Origin: Prauserella flavalba
GTDB taxonomy: Bacteria > Actinomycetota > Actinomycetes > Mycobacteriales > Pseudonocardiaceae
Reading direction: 5' to 3'
Assembly: GCF_003202235.1 (NCBI RefSeq)
Contig: NZ_MASU01000013.1
Span: 248,001-312,000, forward strand
Length of the DNA: 64,000 nucleotides
This document shows, piece by piece, positions 14,308 to 24,583 of this stretch. The notes beneath the pieces are model-generated. The model saw nothing but the letters and a program-made list of their open reading frames with translations. It did no database searches and was not told the DNA's origin. The translations under genes were made by a program, and so were the position numbers. Positions within the stretch are counted from its first letter, which is position 1. Every line of letters starts with the position of its first letter.

Positions 14308-17300
14308 TCAGCTTCCTTCCAGATCCCCCTCGACACGGAGGTACACCTCACGCATCTTGTCCAGCAGCTCCGGATCGGGCTGCTCCCACAGTCCGCGGTC
14401 CGCGGCCTCGTTCAGGCGCTCGATGATCCCGCGCAGTGCCCACGGGTTCGCCTGCGCCAGGAACTCCTGGTTCTCCTTGTCGAGGACGTAGGACTCGGAG
14501 AGCTTCTCGTACATCCAGTCGTCGACCACGCCCGCGGTGGCGTCGAAGCCGAACAGGTAGTCGACGGTGGCGGCGAGCTCGAACGCGCCCTTGTAGCCGT
14601 GCCTGCGCATGGCCGCGAGCCAGCGCGGGTTCACCACGCGGGCGCGGAACACGCGCGCGGTCTCCTCGCCGAGCGAGCGTGTGCGCACGGCGTCCGGCGT
14701 GGTGCTGTCGCCGACGTACGACGCCGGCGCGGTGCCCGTGAGTGCGCGGACGGTGGCGATCATGCCGCCGTGGTACTGGAAGTAGTCGTCGGAGTCGGCG
14801 ATGTCGTGCTCGCGGGTGTCGGTGTTCTTGGCCGCCACCACGATGCGCTTGTACGAGCTCTCCATGTCCTCACGGGCGGGTGCGCCGTCGAGGTCGCGGC
14901 CGTAGGCGTAGCCGCCCCAGACGGCGTAGACCTCGGCGAGGTCGGAGTCGTCGCGCCAGTTGCCGGAGTCCATCAGCGGCAGCAGGCCCGCGCCGTAGGT
15001 GCCGGGCTTGGAGCCGAAGATGCGCGTCGTGGCGCGGCGTTCGTCGCCGTGCGCGGCGAGGTCGGCCCGCACGTGCGCGCGCACGAAGTTCTGGTCCTCG
15101 GGTTCGTCGAGCCCGGCGACGAGCCGGACCGCGTCGTCGAGCAGGTCGATCACGTGCGGGAAGGCGTCGCGGAAGAAGCCGCTGATGCGCACGGTGACGT
15201 CGACGCGTGGCCTGCCCAGTTCGGCGAGCGGGATCGGCTCGATGCCGGTGACGCGGCGCGACGCCTCGTCCCACACCGGCTGCACGCCGAGCAGCGCGAG
15301 CACCTCGGCGGCGTCGTCGCCGGACGTGCGCATCGCCGACGTGCCCCACACCGACAGGCCCACCGAGCGTGGCCAGTCGCCGGTGTCCTCGCGGTAGCGG
15401 CGCAGCAGCGAGTCCGCGAGCGCCTGCCCGGTCTCCCACGCGAGCCTGCTGGGGATGGCCTTCGGGTCCACGGTGTAGAAGTTGCGCCCGGTCGGCAGCA
15501 CGTTGACGAGCCCGCGCAGCGGCGACCCGCTGGGCCCGGCCGGGATGTAGCCGCCGTCGAGGGCGTGCAGCACCGCGTCGATCTCGCCGTCGGTGCCCGC
15601 GAGCCTCGGCACGATCTCGGTCGCGGCGAAGCGCAGCACCTCCGCGGCGGCCGGGGTCTCGGCGCACACGCCGTCCACGGCGTCGACCGCCCACGCGCGC
15701 TCCTCCATCGCCTCGACGAGCGCGCGGGCGGTCTGCTCCACGGCGTCCACTTCGGACATCGGCGCGTCCTCGGCGAGCCCGAGCGCGCTGCGCAGGCCGG
15801 GCACGGCGCCCTGCTTGCCGCCCCACATCTGCTGGGCCCGCAGCATCGCCAGCACGAGGTTCACGCGCGCCTCGCCCGTCGGCGCCTCGCCGAGGATGTG
15901 CAGGCCGTCGCGGATCTGCGCGTCCTTGACCTCGCACAGCCAGCCGTCGATGTGCAGCAGGAAGTCGTCGAACTCCGCGTCGTGCGGCCGTTCCTCGACG
16001 CCGAGGTCGTGGTCGAGCTTCGCGGCCTGGATGAGCGTCCAGATCTGCTGGCGGATTGCGGGCAGCTTCGCCGGGTCCATCGCCGCGATGTTGGCGTGCT
16101 CGTCGAGCAGCTGCTCCAGCCGCGCCATGTCGCCGTAGCTCTCGGCGCGCGCCATCGGCGGGATCAGGTGGTCGACGATCGTCGCGTGAGCGCGGCGCTT
16201 GGCCTGCGCGCCCTCGCCGGGGTCGTTGATGAGGAACGGGTAGATCAGCGGCAGGTTGCCCAGCACCGCGTCGGGAGCGCAGGACGCCGAGAGCCCCGCC
16301 GTCTTGCCCGGCAGCCATTCGAGCGAGCCGTGCTTGCCGAGATGCACCACCGCGTGTGCGCCGAACTCCTCCTCCAGCCAGCGGTAGGCGGCGAGGTAGT
16401 GGTGGCTCGGCGGCAGGTCCGGGTTGTGGTAGATCGCCACCGGGTTCTCGCCGAACCCGCGCGGCGGCTGGATCATCAGCAGCACGTTGCCCGCCTGCAG
16501 CGACGCGAGCACGATATCGCCGTCGTCGACGTACAGCTCGCCAGGCGGCGGGCCCCAGTGCTCGGTCATGTCCGCGCGCAGCTCCTTGGGCAGCGCGTCG
16601 AACCACTCGCGGTAGCGCGCGGCCGGCACGCGGATGGGGTTGCCCGAGAGCTGCTCCTCGGTGAGCCATTCGGGATCCTGGCCGCCCGCGGCGATCAGCG
16701 CGTGGATGAGCGCGTCGCCGTCGGGCTGGTCGGTGCCGGTGGGCACCACACCGGGGAACGCGTCCTCGCCGAGGTCGTAGCCCTGCTCCCGCATGCGGCG
16801 CAGTAGCTTCACCGCCGAGGCCGGGGTGTCCAGTCCCACGGCGTTGCCGACGCGCGAGTGCTTGGTCGGGTACGCCGAGAGCACCACGGCGATCCGGCGC
16901 CGCTCCGGCGGGGTGTGCCGCAGGCGCGCGTGGGCGAGCGCGATGCGGGCGACCCGCGACGCGCGCTCGGCGTCCGGCACGTAGCGCGGCAGGCCGTCGG
17001 CGTCGAGCTCCTTGAACGAGAACGGCACCGTGATGAGCCTGCCGTCGAACTCCGGCACGGCCATCTGGTTGCCAGCGTCCAGCGGGGACAGGCCCTCGTC
17101 GTTGGCCTCCCACGCCTCGCGGTCGCTGGTGAGGCACAGCGCCTGCAACGTCGGCACGTCGAGCGCGGCCAGCTCGGCCACGTCCCACGACTCGTCGTCG
17201 CCGCCCGCCCCGGCCTCCGCGGGGCGCGTCCCGCCCGCGGCGAGCACGGTCACCAGCAGCGCGTCCGCCTTGCGCAGCTCGGCCATCATCTCCGGCTCGC

Positions 17301-17871
17301 GCGAGCGCAGCGACGCGCAGTAGATCGGCAGCGCCCGGCCGCCCGCGGCCTCCACCTGTTCGGCGAGGGTCTCGACGAACGCCGTGTTCCCGGAGAGGTG
17401 GTGGGCCCGGTAGTACAGGATCGCCACGACCGGACCGTCCCCGCCGGGACGTTCCAGCACGCCCCAGGACGGCTGCTCGGCCGGCGGCTCGAAGCCCTCG
17501 CCCGAGAGCAGCAGCGTGTCGGAGAGAAAGCGGTGCAACTGCGTGAGGTTCGCGGGTCCGCCGTGGGCGAGGTAGGCGTGTGCCTCGGTCGCGATACCCG
17601 CGGGCGTCGTGGACAGCGACATCAGCTCGGCGTCGGGCGTCTGCTCACCGCCGAGCACCACCACGTGGGCGCCGCTCTCGCGCACGATGCGCAGCCCTTC
17701 GGCCCAGGTGCGCTCGGTCCCGAGGATGCGGACCACGACGATCGGCGCGCCCTCCATCAGCGCGGGCAGGTCGGCGAGGTCGAGCCGCGCGGGGTTGGCG
17801 AGCCGGTAGTCGGCGCCGCTCGCCCGGGCGCTCAGCAGGTCGGTGTCCGACGTGGACAGCAGCAAGATCAC
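14308..17871 (-). CDS. cobN: CobN, cobaltochelatase large subunit
   Basis: 1187 residues from a GTG (VILLLSTSDTDLLSARASG) preceded by AGGAGG; the open frame extends 29 codons further but lacks family similarity there. This is the H-subunit-type chelatase that inserts cobalt into hydrogenobyrinate a,c-diamide with an ATPase partner (here probably the ChlI/ChlD fusion at 28.5 kb). Conserved segments include VVHLGKHGSLEWLPGKTAGL, PLIYPFLINDPGEGAQAKRR, SVWGTSAMRTSGDD and PVWDEASRRVTGIEPI. It is divergent from cobG with 113 bp between; no cobalamin riboswitch was found in that gap. Confidence 0.97.
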   Translation of the reverse strand: MILLLSTSDTDLLSARASGADYRLANPARLDLADLPALMEGAPIVVVRILGTERTWAEGLRIVRESGAHVVVLGGEQTPDAELMSLSTTPAGIATEAHAYLAHGGPANLTQLHRFLSDTLLLSGEGFEPPAEQPSWGVLERPGGDGPVVAILYYRAHHLSGNTAFVETLAEQVEAAGGRALPIYCASLRSREPEMMAELRKADALLVTVLAAGGTRPAEAGAGGDDESWDVAELAALDVPTLQALCLTSDREAWEANDEGLSPLDAGNQMAVPEFDGRLITVPFSFKELDADGLPRYVPDAERASRVARIALAHARLRHTPPERRRIAVVLSAYPTKHSRVGNAVGLDTPASAVKLLRRMREQGYDLGEDAFPGVVPTGTDQPDGDALIHALIAAGGQDPEWLTEEQLSGNPIRVPAARYREWFDALPKELRADMTEHWGPPPGELYVDDGDIVLASLQAGNVLLMIQPPRGFGENPVAIYHNPDLPPSHHYLAAYRWLEEEFGAHAVVHLGKHGSLEWLPGKTAGLSASCAPDAVLGNLPLIYPFLINDPGEGAQAKRRAHATIVDHLIPPMARAESYGDMARLEQLLDEHANIAAMDPAKLPAIRQQIWTLIQAAKLDHDLGVEERPHDAEFDDFLLHIDGWLCEVKDAQIRDGLHILGEAPTGEARVNLVLAMLRAQQMWGGKQGAVPGLRSALGLAEDAPMSEVDAVEQTARALVEAMEERAWAVDAVDGVCAETPAAAEVLRFAATEIVPRLAGTDGEIDAVLHALDGGYIPAGPSGSPLRGLVNVLPTGRNFYTVDPKAIPSRLAWETGQALADSLLRRYREDTGDWPRSVGLSVWGTSAMRTSGDDAAEVLALLGVQPVWDEASRRVTGIEPIPLAELGRPRVDVTVRISGFFRDAFPHVIDLLDDAVRLVAGLDEPEDQNFVRAHVRADLAAHGDERRATTRIFGSKPGTYGAGLLPLMDSGNWRDDSDLAEVYAVWGGYAYGRDLDGAPAREDMESSYKRIVVAAKNTDTREHDIADSDDYFQYHGGMIATVRALTGTAPASYVGDSTTPDAVRTRSLGEETARVFRARVVNPRWLAAMRRHGYKGAFELAATVDYLFGFDATAGVVDDWMYEKLSESYVLDKENQEFLAQANPWALRGIIERLNEAADRGLWEQPDPELLDKMREVYLRVEGDLEGS

Positions 17872-17972
17872 AGGTGGCCTCCTCGAATTCTCACCCTGGA
17901 GGGCGCGAGGTGGCGGCGTCAAGGTGATCTCGGGCGAGACACAGTGCACACCGATCACGCCTCGGCACCTTT

Positions 17973-17978
17973 TACAGT
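17973..17978 (+). promoter_or_regulatory. -10 box (TACAGT) of cobG
   Basis: TACAGT lies 6 nt before the GTG start of cobG at 17985, fitting a leaderless transcript. No ribosome-binding site is visible. Confidence 0.4.
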
Positions 17979-17984
17979 GGGTCG

Positions 17985-19085
17985 GTGCCCGCCCCGACGA
18001 GACTCCGCGCCGACGCCTGTCCCGGTGTCTTCGCGACGCACGACGCCGCCGACGGCACGCTCGCGCGGATCCGCCTCCCCGGCGGCGCGCTGAGCAGCGC
18101 GCAAGCGTTTGTTCTCGCCGCGGCCGCCGGGGAACTGGGCGACGGAACGGTGCACCTCACGTCGAGGGCGAACCTCCAGCTGCGGGCGGTGCGAGACGCG
18201 GACGAGCTGGTCAGGCGGCTGTCGGCGGCCGGGCTCCTGCCCGCGCCGAGCCACGAGCGCGTGCGCAACATCCTCGGCTCGCCGTTGTCCGGTTTGTCCG
18301 GCGGGCTCACCGATGTCCGGCCGCTCGTCACCGCGCTGGACCACGCGCTGTGCGCCGTTCCCGGGCTCGCTCACCTGCCCGGCCGGTTCCTGTTCGCGCT
18401 CGACGACGGCCGCGGCGACGTCGCGGGCGAGGGCGCCGACGTGTGCTGGCAGGCGCTGCCCGGCGGCGAGGGCGCGCTGCTGCTCGACGGTGCCGACACC
18501 GGCGTGCGGGTCCCCGTGGAGAAGGCGGTGCCGGTGCTGGTGGAGCTGGCGGAGATGTTCGCCCGCGTGCGCGGCTCCGCGTGGCGGGTGAAGGAGATCG
18601 ATCCCGCTCCGCTGGTGGACGCCGCGCTGCGCCGCGGCAACCGGGAGCGTCCCGCCGCGCTGCCGCGCACCGGCCCTGCCCCGGTCGGCAGGCTCGCCGA
18701 GGACGTCGTCGTGGCCGCGCCGAGGTTCGGCGAACTGCCCGCCGGCATCCTCCGCTCGCTCGGTGACGTCGTGGTCACGCCGTGGCGCACGCTCGTGCTG
18801 TCGCGCACGCCCCAGGGCCTGGTCACCGACCCCGCGGATCCCGGCCTCGGCATCAGCGCGTGCGTCGGGCGGCCCGGCTGCGCCAAGTCCCGCGCCGACG
18901 TGCGGGCCGACGCCCTCGCGGTGCTGGAAACGGGCGTGCGCGCACACCTCGCCGGGTGTGAACGCCGCTGCGGCAAACCGCGCGGCGCCCACCTCGACGT
19001 CGTCGCCACCGGCGAGGGCTACCTCGTCGACGGAACACCGGTCTCCACTGCCCGGCTCGCGGAGGAACTGAAAGGACGCCAGTGA
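17985..19085 (+). CDS. cobG: CobG, precorrin-3B synthase
   Basis: 366 residues of the sulfite/nitrite-reductase-like ferredoxin family. The C-terminal [4Fe-4S] ligands are visible as [10 protein letters not shown] and [10 protein letters not shown]. CobG uses O2 to convert precorrin-3A to precorrin-3B before ring contraction and so marks an aerobic-type pathway. N-terminal [17 protein letters not shown] and [13 protein letters not shown] are family signatures. It starts a cobG-cobH-cobIJ operon; the next gene begins in a GTGA overlap. Confidence 0.95.
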   Translation: MPAPTRLRADACPGVFATHDAADGTLARIRLPGGALSSAQAFVLAAAAGELGDGTVHLTSRANLQLRAVRDADELVRRLSAAGLLPAPSHERVRNILGSPLSGLSGGLTDVRPLVTALDHALCAVPGLAHLPGRFLFALDDGRGDVAGEGADVCWQALPGGEGALLLDGADTGVRVPVEKAVPVLVELAEMFARVRGSAWRVKEIDPAPLVDAALRRGNRERPAALPRTGPAPVGRLAEDVVVAAPRFGELPAGILRSLGDVVVTPWRTLVLSRTPQGLVTDPADPGLGISACVGRPGCAKSRADVRADALAVLETGVRAHLAGCERRCGKPRGAHLDVVATGEGYLVDGTPVSTARLAEELKGRQ

Positions 19086-19708
19086 TCGACTACATCCGGG
19101 ACGGGGCGGAGATCTACCGCCACTCGTTCGCCACGATCCGCGACGAGGCGGATCTCGCGATCCTGCCCGACGACATCGCCGGCGTCGCCGTGCGGATGAT
19201 CCACTCGTGCGGGATGGTCGATCTCGTCGACGACCTCGCCTACACGCTCGAGGTCGTCGAGGCGGGACGGGCCGCGCTGGAGGCTGGCGCGCCGATCCTG
19301 TGCGACGCGAACATGATCGCCAGCGGGGTCACGCGCAAACGGTTGCCCGCGAACAACGAGGTGCTGTGCACGCTCTCCGACGAGCGCGTGCCCGGCCTCG
19401 CCGAGCGCCTCGGCACCACTCGCTCGGCCGCCGCGCTGGAGCTGTGGCGCGACCGGCTGCCCGGTTCCGTCGTGGCGATCGGCAACGCCCCCACGGCGTT
19501 GTTCCGCCTGCTGGAGCTGCTGGAGGAGGGCGTCGGGGCCCCGGCCGCGATCATCGGCGTGCCCGTGGGCTTCGTCGGCGCCGTCGAGTCGAAGGAGCTG
19601 CTGATCGAACGCGCGCCCGCGCCGTACCTGGTGGTGCGCGGCCGTCGCGGCGGCAGCGCGCTCGCCGTCGGCGCCGTCAACGCGATCGCCTCGAAGGAGG
19701 AGGTGTGA
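19082..19708 (+). CDS. cobH: CobH, precorrin-8X methylmutase
   Basis: 208 residues. CobH moves the C11 methyl to C12, giving hydrogenobyrinate. The proton-donor His is in [10 protein letters not shown]; other signatures are [35 protein letters not shown] and [12 protein letters not shown]. It overlaps cobG upstream and cobIJ downstream by 4 nt each, so the three are translationally coupled. Confidence 0.96.
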   Translation: MIDYIRDGAEIYRHSFATIRDEADLAILPDDIAGVAVRMIHSCGMVDLVDDLAYTLEVVEAGRAALEAGAPILCDANMIASGVTRKRLPANNEVLCTLSDERVPGLAERLGTTRSAAALELWRDRLPGSVVAIGNAPTALFRLLELLEEGVGAPAAIIGVPVGFVGAVESKELLIERAPAPYLVVRGRRGGSALAVGAVNAIASKEEV

Positions 19709-21225
19709 GCACCGGCGTGCTGTACGGCGTCGGGCTCGGCCCCGGCGACCCCGAGCTGCTGACCGTCCGCGCCGCGCGGCTCATCGGTGAGGCCGACGTG
19801 ATCGCCTACCACTGCGCCCGCCACGGCCGCAGCATCGCGCGTTCGGTGGCCGAGCCGTACCTGCGCGAGGGTCAGGTCGAAGAGAAGCTCATGTACCCGG
19901 TGACCACGGAGACCACCAGCCACCCCGGCGGCTACGAGGGCGCGATCGCCGAGTTCTACGAGCTGTCCGCGAAGCGGCTCGCCGAGCACCTCGACGCCGG
20001 GCGCAGCGTGGTGGTGCTGTGCGAGGGGGACCCGTTCTTCTACGGCTCCTACATGTACATGCACGAGCGGCTCGCCGACCGCTACGAGGCACAAGTGGTG
20101 CCCGGGGTGACGTCGGTGAGCGCGGCCTCGGCCGTGCTGGGCAGGCCGCTCGTGCAGCGCGACGAGGTGCTCACGCTGCTGCCGGGCACGCTGCCGGCGC
20201 CGGAGCTGGCGCGCAGGCTTGCCGACACCGAATCGGCGGCGGTGCTCAAGCTCGGCCGCACCTTCGGCTCCGTGCGCGACGCGCTGGCCGAGTCGGGCAG
20301 GCTCGACGACGCGTTCTACGTCGAGCGCGCGACGTGGCAGGCGCAGCGCGTGGAGCCGTTCGCCGAGGTCGACCCGGAGACGGTGCCGTACTTCTCGCTC
20401 GCCGTGGTGCCGAGCCCGGCGTACGCCTCCCGCAAGTCGGGCGAGCCCGAGCCGGAGGCCCCCGCCCGCACGGGCAAGGGCGGGGGAGAGGTCGTGGTGG
20501 TGGGCCTCGGGCCCGCGGGCCCGGAGTGGCTCACGCCGGAGGCCGAGCAGGCGCTGGCCGAGGTCGAACACCTCGTCGGCTACGGCCCGTACCTGGCGAA
20601 GGTGCCACAGCACGAGGGCCAGCGCCGGCACGCGTCCGGCAACCGCGTGGAGGCCGAGCGGGCCGTCGAGGCGCTGGAGCTGGCCTCCGGTGGCGCGCGG
20701 GTCGCCGTCGTCTCCTCCGGTGATCCCGGGGTGTTCGCGATGGCCTCCGCGGTGCTGGAACAAGCCGAGCGGCCGGAGTGGGCGGGTGTGTCGGTGCGGG
20801 TGCTGCCCGGGCTGACGGCGGCGCAGGCCGCCGCGTCCCGCGTGGGCGCCCCGCTCGGGCACGACTATTGCGTGCTGTCGCTGTCCGACCGGCTCAAGCC
20901 GTGGGAGGTCATCGAGCGCAGGCTCGACGCGGCCGGTTCGGCTGACCTCGTCGTGGCGATCTACAACCCAGCCTCCCGCAGCCGCACGACCCAGCTCGGG
21001 GCGGCGAGGGACGTGCTGCTGCGGCACCGCGCGCCCGAGACGCCCGTGGTGATCGCGCGCGACGTCGGCGGCCCCGAGGAGTCCGTGCGCGTTGACACCC
21101 TCGGCGGGTTCGACCCGGCGACCGTGGACATGCGCTGCCTGCTCATCGTCGGCTCGTCCCGCACGAGGGTCCGTGAACAACCCGGCGGAGCCCCCATCGT
21201 CTGGACGCCCCGCAGCTACGCCTGA
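19705..21225 (+). CDS. cobIJ: CobI-CobJ fusion: precorrin-2 C20- and precorrin-3B C17-methyltransferase
   Basis: 506 residues containing two SAM-dependent corrin methyltransferases. Residues ~1-245 are CobI ([38 protein letters not shown]). Residues ~260-505 are CobJ ([54 protein letters not shown]). A charged, proline-rich linker joins them ([15 protein letters not shown]). Such fusions are common in actinobacteria. The CobJ half also performs ring contraction. Start is a GTG overlapping the cobH stop. The 3' end faces emb across a perfect palindrome. Confidence 0.95.
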   Translation: MSTGVLYGVGLGPGDPELLTVRAARLIGEADVIAYHCARHGRSIARSVAEPYLREGQVEEKLMYPVTTETTSHPGGYEGAIAEFYELSAKRLAEHLDAGRSVVVLCEGDPFFYGSYMYMHERLADRYEAQVVPGVTSVSAASAVLGRPLVQRDEVLTLLPGTLPAPELARRLADTESAAVLKLGRTFGSVRDALAESGRLDDAFYVERATWQAQRVEPFAEVDPETVPYFSLAVVPSPAYASRKSGEPEPEAPARTGKGGGEVVVVGLGPAGPEWLTPEAEQALAEVEHLVGYGPYLAKVPQHEGQRRHASGNRVEAERAVEALELASGGARVAVVSSGDPGVFAMASAVLEQAERPEWAGVSVRVLPGLTAAQAAASRVGAPLGHDYCVLSLSDRLKPWEVIERRLDAAGSADLVVAIYNPASRSRTTQLGAARDVLLRHRAPETPVVIARDVGGPEESVRVDTLGGFDPATVDMRCLLIVGSSRTRVREQPGGAPIVWTPRSYA

Positions 21226-21229
21226 ACGT

Positions 21230-21280
21230 CCCCCAAGGCCACCTTTGTTGCGTTGAACGCAACAAAGGTGGCCTTGGGGG
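21230..21280. repeat. 51-bp perfect palindrome, variant form
   Basis: Two 25-bp arms around a central G, perfectly complementary, lie 4 nt after the cobIJ stop and 17 nt before the emb stop. It shares the centre (CGTTGAACG) and the AAGGTGGCCTT block with the 57-bp copies but has different outer and middle bases (ACAA, GGGGG). Both arms changed together, so the long stem is kept while the small half-hairpins are lost. Confidence 0.9.
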
Positions 21281-21297
21281 CCGGTAGCACAGCCGGG

Positions 21298-24200
21298 TCA
21301 GCGGGTCGGCTGGTTGCCGTCGGGCTGTTGCGGGCCGGGGCCGGGGGACCACCAGCCGGGGCGGACCTCCTCACCGCGGATGATCGTCGGCGCCCTGCCC
21401 TGCGAGTACGGCTCCACCTGCTCCAGCGTGCCCCACTCCTGGCCCTCTGCGCCGAGCAGGAAGCTGGGTACCTCGGGCTGCTCCGCCAGCTCGTCGAGGA
21501 TGCCGTTGGGGCCGCCGGCCTTGCTCTCCGCCCATTCGCCCTCGGTGGCCAGCGAGGCCGCGGTCAGGTGGTAGGCGGGCACGTCCATGATGCCGTCGCG
21601 CACCTTCACCGGGTTCAGGCACGGGAACACGAACGACGTCGGCCAGTCCATGTACACGGGCTGGTTGCCGACGCGGTCGGTGAGCGTCGTGAACGTCGGC
21701 ACGCGGGGTGCGGTGACGGCGACCCAACCGTCCTCGGTGAGGTCGTCGTCGGTGGCCGCGACGCGCACCGTCCTGGCGTTCTCGGGCACCTGGTCGAGGT
21801 CGATGCGCACGTCGATCCAGTCGCCGGTCCCGGCGCCCGGCTCCAGCGCCGCCTTGCGGTCCACCACCTTGATGCCGTCGGGCGACTGTTCGCCGAACTG
21901 CACCTCGACGCCGGTGGCCTTGCCCGGCGGCGAGAACACCGCCAGCACGACCTGGCCGCCCTCCGGCCGGTTGCGCAGGTCGTACCAGTCGGTGCGCAGC
22001 CGTCCGGTGGGGTTCGCGGTCTCGTTGTAGCTGCTCCACATCGCCACGGTGCTCGGCGTGAAGCCGTGCGGCGGCTCGGCGAGCGGGTCGCCGGTGAGCA
22101 ACGGCTGCGCGTGGAATCCGGCCTGCGTCGGCCCGTTGCCCTCGTCGGCCTGTGGCAGCCCGCCCGGCGTGGTGGTCTTCTCGTCCTCGGCGGTGCGCTG
22201 CATTCCGGCGGGCAACGGGGTGAGCATGCTCGACACCGGGTCCCGCTCCACCATCACGTGGTCGCCGAGGCCGCAGTTCGGCCCGAAGAGCTGCTCGATG
22301 TTGGCGGCGCCGAGGCTGTAGGTGTCGCGCTGTTTGTGGATGGCCTTGGCCATGCTGCCGAACTCGGCGACGGCGACGAGGCCGCACACCACCACGAACG
22401 CGAGCGAACCCCGCCACAGCGCGAGGCCCCTGCGTTCCGGCTGCGGCGGAGGCAGGCCGGGGCGTTGTGCACGGATGTTCTCGATGAACGCGATCACCGC
22501 GAACACGGCGGCGGCCAGCAGGAGCACAGTGGACAGTCGTATGCCGAACAGCTGTGGCGGCATGTTCCACCACGGCACGCCCATGCGCGACACGTACCAG
22601 TACGCGTTGGGGCCGGTGATGGCGAGCGCGGCGACCACGAGCAGTCCCGAGACGAACGCGGCGCGGTTGCGTTTGGACCGCAGCACCGACGAGCTCGTCG
22701 CGAGCGCCGTCAACGCCGCCATGGCCGCACCGACGGCGGCGAACGCGCCGAAGTGGTGGGTCCACTTCGTCGGCGTCAGCGCCATCATCAGGAAGAACAG
22801 GGCGACCGTGCCGATGAGCCTCCGGCTCGGCCCGAGCGCCGCACCCGGGATGCGGCCGCGGCGCAGCAGCACCACGAGACACGTCCCGACGCACAGCAGG
22901 AGCAGCAGCACGGGGAACCGCCGCGACGCCGAGCCGTCGACGGTGGAGCTGAACAGCTGCTGATAGCGGATCAGCTCCTGGAACCACGACAGGCTCGGGC
23001 CGACCTCGTTGCGGATGCGCGTCGCCTCGGCGACCGTCGCGTACGTCTGGTCGGCGAACACCACCAGCAGCACCAGCACGCCCGAGGCGACGATCGGCGC
23101 CAGCACGTGGGTCCAGCCCGCCTCGCGCGCACGCTGGCGCAGCAGCTGGAACAGCGGCCGGGCGGCCACGAGGAACGGGGCGACGGCGATGAGTCCGGTC
23201 GGCGTCGCGGCGAGCGTGAACGCGGCGGCCAGCAGGCCGAGGCACACCGGCAGGAGCCTGCGCGTCACGAGCGCGCGCTCCACCGCGCACAGCGCGAGCA
23301 GCGAACCGACGGCGGCGACCGGCTCGGGGCGGGTGCCGTTGTTGTAGGGCATCCACCAGACGAGGAACACCACGGCGGCGGCCCAGCCCGCGGCACGGCT
23401 GGAGCGGACGGCCTTGCCGAGGCGCGGCATGACCTCCCTGCTGATCAGCATCCAGCTCAGCACGCCGAGCAGGAACGACGGCAGGCGGATCCACGGCGCG
23501 ACCACGCTGACGTGCGCCATCGCCTGGTAGACGTGGTAGAACCAGCCGAACGGGGCCTCGGCGACGCCGAACCAGCGGTGATAGTTGGCGAGGAATCCCG
23601 CGTCCTCGGTGACCCTCGCCATCGACAGGATGTAGCCGTCGTCCGACGTCACGGGTCCGATGAAGACCCACGCGCCGAGCGCGCCGATCACCGTGAGGTC
23701 GCGCCCGGTCAGCCGCCACCAGCCCACGGGCGCCCAGCGCGGGGCGCGTCTGGCGTAGCCGCGGTCGAGGCGGTTCACCGCGAACAGGCAGCCGATCATG
23801 GCGAGCACGCCGAGCACACACACGAAGAGCTTCAGCGTGGTCGGCGACGACTGGTAGCGCGTGTCCGGGGTGATCGTGACGCCGAGGCCGTCGATCGGAT
23901 CCTGACCGTTCTCGATCGTCGTGTAGATGCCGATGACGCGGGGGCGGACGTCGCCGTCCTGCTGGTAGACCGGCGTGCCGCCCACCGACAGCGACGTGCC
24001 GTGGGCGTTGGAATGGAACAGGACGTCACAGCCGGAGGGCGGCAGGGGCTGGCGCACCACCTGCTCGCCGCGGTTGTAGGCGACCAGCAGCCCGTCGTCG
24101 ACCCGCAGCTGCATGCCGGCGCCGTTGCCGAGGCGCGCGGCGGGCACGGTCGACATCAGCAGCGCGTCACCGGCGGTGCGCCCGTCGACGGACTGCACCG

Positions 24201-24480
24201 TGGGGCACGGGATCTCCATCCGCAGGTCCTGCGCCCAGTACCCCGCGAGCGGAGCGTTCACCTGCGTGGTGTCGCCGTCGGTGGGCCATTCGATGCGCGC
24301 GGTGTCCTGCACGACGGGCAGGAACGGGAACGCGAACGCGCACGCGGCGGCCACGAGACCCAGGAACAGCGCGAGTCTGCGCCACATCCGCGTCCGGTCC
24401 CGCGCGCTCGCGGCGGTGTCGGCAGGGGCTTCCGGCTCCCTGTCGGGATCTTGGGTGCGAACATCGGTGGCGGGCCGCAT
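21298..24480 (-). CDS. Arabinosyltransferase, EmbA/B/C family (GT53)
   Basis: 1060-residue polytopic membrane protein. A short Arg-rich cytoplasmic N-terminus (about 34 residues) is followed by a first membrane segment (LALFLGLVAAACAFAFPFLP), a periplasmic domain and then a dozen or so further segments. The catalytic acidic motif of GT-C enzymes is seen as TSDDGY at roughly residue 280. A large extracytoplasmic C-terminal domain after ~residue 690 matches the Emb carbohydrate-binding part (FFSPPGK-type region, WYDLRNRPEGGQ). The family builds cell-wall arabinan from decaprenyl-phosphoarabinose. It sits alone, between cobIJ and cobK, with no other cell-wall genes in view. Confidence 0.9.
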   Translation of the reverse strand: MRPATDVRTQDPDREPEAPADTAASARDRTRMWRRLALFLGLVAAACAFAFPFLPVVQDTARIEWPTDGDTTQVNAPLAGYWAQDLRMEIPCPTVQSVDGRTAGDALLMSTVPAARLGNGAGMQLRVDDGLLVAYNRGEQVVRQPLPPSGCDVLFHSNAHGTSLSVGGTPVYQQDGDVRPRVIGIYTTIENGQDPIDGLGVTITPDTRYQSSPTTLKLFVCVLGVLAMIGCLFAVNRLDRGYARRAPRWAPVGWWRLTGRDLTVIGALGAWVFIGPVTSDDGYILSMARVTEDAGFLANYHRWFGVAEAPFGWFYHVYQAMAHVSVVAPWIRLPSFLLGVLSWMLISREVMPRLGKAVRSSRAAGWAAAVVFLVWWMPYNNGTRPEPVAAVGSLLALCAVERALVTRRLLPVCLGLLAAAFTLAATPTGLIAVAPFLVAARPLFQLLRQRAREAGWTHVLAPIVASGVLVLLVVFADQTYATVAEATRIRNEVGPSLSWFQELIRYQQLFSSTVDGSASRRFPVLLLLLCVGTCLVVLLRRGRIPGAALGPSRRLIGTVALFFLMMALTPTKWTHHFGAFAAVGAAMAALTALATSSSVLRSKRNRAAFVSGLLVVAALAITGPNAYWYVSRMGVPWWNMPPQLFGIRLSTVLLLAAAVFAVIAFIENIRAQRPGLPPPQPERRGLALWRGSLAFVVVCGLVAVAEFGSMAKAIHKQRDTYSLGAANIEQLFGPNCGLGDHVMVERDPVSSMLTPLPAGMQRTAEDEKTTTPGGLPQADEGNGPTQAGFHAQPLLTGDPLAEPPHGFTPSTVAMWSSYNETANPTGRLRTDWYDLRNRPEGGQVVLAVFSPPGKATGVEVQFGEQSPDGIKVVDRKAALEPGAGTGDWIDVRIDLDQVPENARTVRVAATDDDLTEDGWVAVTAPRVPTFTTLTDRVGNQPVYMDWPTSFVFPCLNPVKVRDGIMDVPAYHLTAASLATEGEWAESKAGGPNGILDELAEQPEVPSFLLGAEGQEWGTLEQVEPYSQGRAPTIIRGEEVRPGWWSPGPGPQQPDGNQPTR

Positions 24481-24488
24481 TGCACGTC

Positions 24489-24494
24489 ACGCTA
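24489..24494 (-). promoter_or_regulatory. -10 box (TAGCGT) of emb
   Basis: Reading leftward, TAGCGT lies 8 nt before the emb ATG at 24480, consistent with a leaderless or very short 5' end. Confidence 0.4.
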
Positions 24495-24558
24495 GCGGGA
24501 AGCGGAGAGTCGGCGCCCCCGGGGCTGGCCGAGTGTTGCCTCCCGAGCCGGATCGCCG

Positions 24559-24583
24559 CGCAGTGAAGGTGGCCTTCACTGCG
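24559..24583. repeat. Half-size palindrome overlapping the cobK stop
   Basis: A 25-bp single lobe of the palindrome family: CGCAGTGAAGG, loop TGG, CCTTCACTGCG. The TGA of cobK is the TGA inside GCAGTGAAGG, so the repeat supplies the last codons and the stop. It follows a gene whose next neighbour (emb) runs in the same direction. Confidence 0.88.

Noticed and set aside
17872-17984. A third cobalamin riboswitch between cobN and cobG
   Set aside because: A CCACTG occurs on the cobN strand but the gap is 113 bp and lacks the other core segments.
21253-24495. A 1080-residue frame opposite emb
   Set aside because: Arg/His/Gly-rich antisense shadow typical of high-GC DNA; emb is clearly the real gene.
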